In this document: positions 62,112-64,000 of the stretch, in pieces | How positions within the stretch are numbered: the first letter of the stretch is position 1 | Layout: each line of letters begins with the position of its first letter | From: Bacteroides propionicigenes | GTDB lineage: Bacteria; Bacteroidota; Bacteroidia; Bacteroidales; Bacteroidaceae | Length of the DNA: 64,000 nucleotides | Direction of reading: 5' to 3' | NCBI RefSeq assembly: GCF_018390535.1 | Contig: NZ_JAHBBW010000017.1 | Location: forward strand, 19,235-83,234 | Notes under the pieces: model-generated | Told to the model about the DNA's origin: nothing | What the model saw: the letters and a program-made list of their open reading frames with translations, nothing else | The model's database searches: none | Program-made: the position numbers and the translations under genes

Positions 62112-62163
62112 GTGGTAGGGTGATAAAAAAGCAATAGGGTGGTAAAGCCTATCACCCTACCAC
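62112..62163. repeat. Right copy of the 30-base repeat, with an added inverted repeat
   Basis: 62134-62163 repeats 61338-61367 exactly. In addition GTGGTAGGGTGATA (62112-62125) pairs with TATCACCCTACCAC (62150-62163) over 14 bases. It lies between the DUF4160 gene and the ferritin gene and is flanked by A and T runs, so it may end the ferritin message. Confidence 0.85.
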
Positions 62164-62186
62164 CCTATCATTATCACTTTTTTCTA

Positions 62187-62669
62187 TTATTTTCTTTCAC
62201 CCAGTTTCGCATCAATAAAGAAGATTCCGGAAGCACCGGCTTTCTTTATCATGTCTACGATGCCGGAAGCGGTAGCTTCTTCTTCTACCTGTTCGCGAAC
62301 GAATCCCCACAAGAAGTCTTGAGAAGCCTTGTCTTTTTCGGCTGCGGCTACGTCCACCAGAGCATCAATCATCTTCGATACGCGGCATTCGTGTTCGTAA
62401 ACCTGTTCGAATACTTCCAGCGGAGTACCGAAATCGTTGGGAACAACATCAATTTTATCTAATTTAGCCTTACCGCCGCGTTTGATGATGTACGATGCCA
62501 ATTCACAAGCATGTCCGTGTTCCTCGAAAGATTGCTTCTTCAACCAAGAAGCCATTCCGCAATAACCCTCTTTCTCCATATAGAAAGACATTGCTAAATA
62601 AAGGTTAGATGACCACATCTCAGCCGTAATCTGCTCGTTAATTGCATTCTGTAATTTTTCTGTTATCAT
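62187..62669 (-). CDS. ftnA: Ferritin
   Basis: The 160-residue protein has all ferroxidase ligands of bacterial ferritin at the expected places: Glu17 (QITAEMWSSNLY), Glu50 and His53 (SFEEHGHA), Glu94 (YEHECRV) and Gln127 (VREQVEEE). It stores iron and protects from oxidative damage in the cytoplasm, an important task in anaerobes exposed to oxygen. It has its own -7 box at 62702-62709. Confidence 0.96.
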   Translation of the reverse strand: MITEKLQNAINEQITAEMWSSNLYLAMSFYMEKEGYCGMASWLKKQSFEEHGHACELASYIIKRGGKAKLDKIDVVPNDFGTPLEVFEQVYEHECRVSKMIDALVDVAAAEKDKASQDFLWGFVREQVEEEATASGIVDMIKKAGASGIFFIDAKLGERK

Positions 62670-62701
62670 AATTGTATTTATTAAGTAAATTGAAATGATT
62701 A

Positions 62702-62709
62702 CAAATATA
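62702..62709 (-). promoter_or_regulatory. -7 box of the ferritin gene
   Basis: TATATTTG on the minus strand, 32 bases before the ferritin start codon, matches the -7 consensus. No -33 TTTG is seen at the expected place. Confidence 0.5.
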
Positions 62710-62790
62710 ACAAGACTGCATGGATATTGTTCATCTCAATAACATTATTTAGTAAAAAAGACAAAATACAATCTCATGATATCATGTTTA

Positions 62791-63285
62791 CTATCCGAGC
62801 GGATTGTCCTTATCCCCCTCGTCGGGAATCACGCCGCCGCCATTGCCGCCGCCACCGGAGTTTTCACCGTCTATCGCCGCCTGCACATCGAGGAATTCAA
62901 TCTTCTCCCCGGCACGTGTGGAAGTAAGGTTCGGCTTTACGCTACTCGATGCGCGGAAGTTTATCTTCACCGTCCGGATATTCTTGGACGTGCAATCCTT
63001 CACATCCGCCACACCCGCAGAGCGGGCGGAAAGGCTGAACACGCCGAAATCCTGAATATTCACCGAGTGCCCGTTGTACAGCGCCGTACGCATCGCTTCC
63101 ACGAAGTTCGTCAGCACGCTCTTGATGTCGCCGTAGGAAAGGGAACTCTTCTCTTTCATCTCGTACGCAATGCTGTCCAGCGTCATGGTCTGGCCCATGG
63201 TCACAAGGCGCGGATGAAAAACTATCTCGGAATCTTTGTTTTTGGGGTCTTTCCGATAACCCACTTTCTTAAATGGTACTGCCAT
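62791..63285 (-). CDS. HU-like DNA-binding protein (Bacteroidales type)
   Basis: The 164-residue protein has an HU/IHF-like core in residues about 1-125: PFKKVGYRKDPKNKDSEIVF, YGDIKSVLTNFVEAMRTALYNGHSVNIQDFGVFSLSA, and the strand VKINFRASSSVKPNL. A Gly-rich and acidic end follows (GGGGNGGGVIPDEGDKD). It is the longer HU variant common in Bacteroides, probably binding DNA without strong sequence preference. A -7 box lies at 63416-63423. Confidence 0.88.
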   Translation of the reverse strand: MAVPFKKVGYRKDPKNKDSEIVFHPRLVTMGQTMTLDSIAYEMKEKSSLSYGDIKSVLTNFVEAMRTALYNGHSVNIQDFGVFSLSARSAGVADVKDCTSKNIRTVKINFRASSSVKPNLTSTRAGEKIEFLDVQAAIDGENSGGGGNGGGVIPDEGDKDNPLG

Positions 63286-63325
63286 GTTAATTGAGAATTA
63301 GAAATTAAGAAATAAGGGGAGAAGG

Positions 63326-63362
63326 GAGGAGATTCTTCGTCGCAAGCTCCTCTGAATGACAG
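63326..63362. repeat. Half-copy of the dispersed CATTCAGAG/GAAGAATCT element
   Basis: These 37 bases are identical to the complement of part of the left arm of the element at 4122-4255 (AGATTCTTCGTCGCAAGCTCC and TCTGAATGACAG words). No matching second arm lies nearby. It falls inside the leader of the HU-like gene. Confidence 0.85.
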
Positions 63363-63415
63363 GATGATTTTTCTATCAGAGTTTTGAAGCAGCTCCTCTC
63401 CCTTTTTCCGTAGTA

Positions 63416-63423
63416 CAAAGATA
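63416..63423 (-). promoter_or_regulatory. -7 box of the HU-like gene
   Basis: TATCTTTG on the minus strand matches the -7 consensus. A transcript from near 63409 would have a leader of about 124 bases that includes the dispersed repeat. No clear -33 box is seen. Confidence 0.5.
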
Positions 63424-63574
63424 CGGAATCGGAAAATCCTGTTTTGTCGTACACGGGCGCGGTGGGATATGAATGTCAGTAGTTTGGTTCCATTGAATTT
63501 CAACCGATTATAATACGCTTTTTACTTATTCTGAATCTGCATAAACTACAATTGCCTGTCTTGCAAATCCCATT

Positions 63575-63640
63575 TGATATACATCAAACGGACTTTGCAC
63601 CACAGGCAAAACTTTTTTTGATGTGCACCTATTGCCTGAA
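63575..63640. repeat. Two GATATACATC/GATGTGCACC units 44 bases apart
   Basis: TGATATACATCAAACGGAC at 63575 and TGATGTGCACCTATTGCC at 63619 resemble the 22-base units at 4291-4378 and lie exactly two periods (44 bases) apart. The sequence between them is degenerate. The rest of 63286-63628 has no gene that I can support. Confidence 0.5.
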
Positions 63641-63820
63641 GTTCCGTTCCACCTCGTCCGACCGGCACTTCACCACCCCATACTCCGTACTGCCCTGATT
63701 GTTGGTGCGCGTCTCGAACTCATACTTCTCGAGTGCCTGCACCAATTCCTGTTGCGCCTGCCGGTTCACCTGCACCTTGCCGTAAATGGTGAGGTGAGTG
63801 AGGATGGCGGAGGCAGGCAT
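63629..63820 (-). CDS. Small hypothetical protein
   Basis: The 63-residue product (from the ATG at 63820) reads MPASAILTHLTIYGKVQVNR and later EYGVVKCRSDEVERNFRQ. An alternative TTG at 63835 lies directly after a GGAGGA ribosome-site-like sequence and would add five residues, so the start is uncertain. A promoter with a -7 box TACCTTTG lies at 63914-63944. I do not recognise the family. The composition suggests a soluble protein. Confidence 0.5.
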   Translation of the reverse strand: MPASAILTHLTIYGKVQVNRQAQQELVQALEKYEFETRTNNQGSTEYGVVKCRSDEVERNFRQ

Positions 63821-63913
63821 CCACTGCACCGACAAATCCTCCGGAAGGGGGCGGCGGAAACCTCTTGGGGGATGTCCTTGCGTTTGTTTTTAGTTTGTCT
63901 TCATTGACGGGGG

Positions 63914-63944
63914 CAAAGGTAAAGGTACGCTTCCGAATACGAAA
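63914..63944 (-). promoter_or_regulatory. Candidate promoter of the small hypothetical gene
   Basis: On the minus strand TACCTTTG (63914-63921) is an exact -7 match, with TTTC in place of TTTG 19 bases upstream (63941-63944). Beyond it a GC-rich hairpin of CCCTC/GAGGG type occurs near 63950-63970. Confidence 0.45.
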
Positions 63945-64000
63945 ATAGCCCTCTCCCCCCGTGGGGAGGGTCCGCCCCACTTATTTCGGATGCGTGCCGG

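Noticed and set aside
63222..63503. Open frame with SFRGACDEESP product
   Set aside because: It is again a translation of the dispersed repeat half-copy and overlaps the start of the HU-like gene and its leader.
63720..63980. 86-codon open frame near the right edge
   Set aside because: It runs over the promoter and leader of the small gene and its product is low in typical coding signals; the frame at 63629-63820 is more plausible.

Overview
The window is chromosomal DNA from a Bacteroides-type gut bacterium; the species cannot be named from the sequence. The evidence is the gene families (Mfa1/Mfa2-type fimbriae, DUF3575, DUF3868, UpxY antiterminator, Mpi-type invertase, HU-like protein, DUF3127, DUF4494) and the promoters, which repeatedly show the Bacteroides pattern TTTG-N19-TAnnTTTG. 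No rRNA, tRNA, CRISPR array or transposase gene was found.

Layout. 1-751: N-terminal end of a two-component sensor with a propeller domain. 981-1610: a lipoprotein. 2058-12058 (+): a fimbrial locus with a DUF3575 outer-membrane protein, a DUF3868/OmpA-like protein, an Mfa1-like major subunit, an Mfa2-like anchor, a 1010-residue tip-like protein with BACON domains, another minor subunit and an 83-residue protein. 12514-17220: phosphate uptake genes, phoU-pstB-pstA-pstC (-) divergent from pstS (+), with Pho-box-like repeats between them. 17330-22558: glnS, a TPR protein, a DedA protein, tpx and an HdeD-like protein.

22690-38598 (-) is a capsular polysaccharide locus. It starts at upxY, which sits behind a good promoter and a structured leader, and runs through a decayed 1.2-kb stretch, flippase, glycosyltransferases, polymerase, a beta-propeller protein, UDP-sugar dehydrogenase, aminotransferase and the initiating sugar transferase. 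An Mpi-like serine recombinase follows. The middle genes (about 27.8-36.9 kb) are much more AT-rich than their surroundings, as expected of exchanged polysaccharide cassettes.

38975-63285 is mostly housekeeping: DUF4494, yggS, a dihydroorotate dehydrogenase-like gene, a CapD-type dehydratase, phoH, folC, ridA, a degenerate protease-TPR protein, rlmB, recN, coaBC, an exonuclease, dnaN, DUF3127, DUF3352, an MBL-fold protein, murB, DUF4348, threonine dehydrogenase and kbl (divergent threonine catabolism), a DUF2442-HTH/DUF4160 pair between two copies of a 30-base repeat, ferritin, and an HU-like protein.

The least explained signals are: short-unit arrays with an exact 22-base period at separate intergenic sites; a dispersed inverted repeat related to CATTCAGAG/GAAGAATCT; the repeat-flanked DUF2442/DUF4160 module; a candidate small RNA at 12.3 kb; a PstC carrying a PstS-like insert; a trypsin-like domain without catalytic residues; and the decayed region with a perfect 18-bp palindrome behind upxY.
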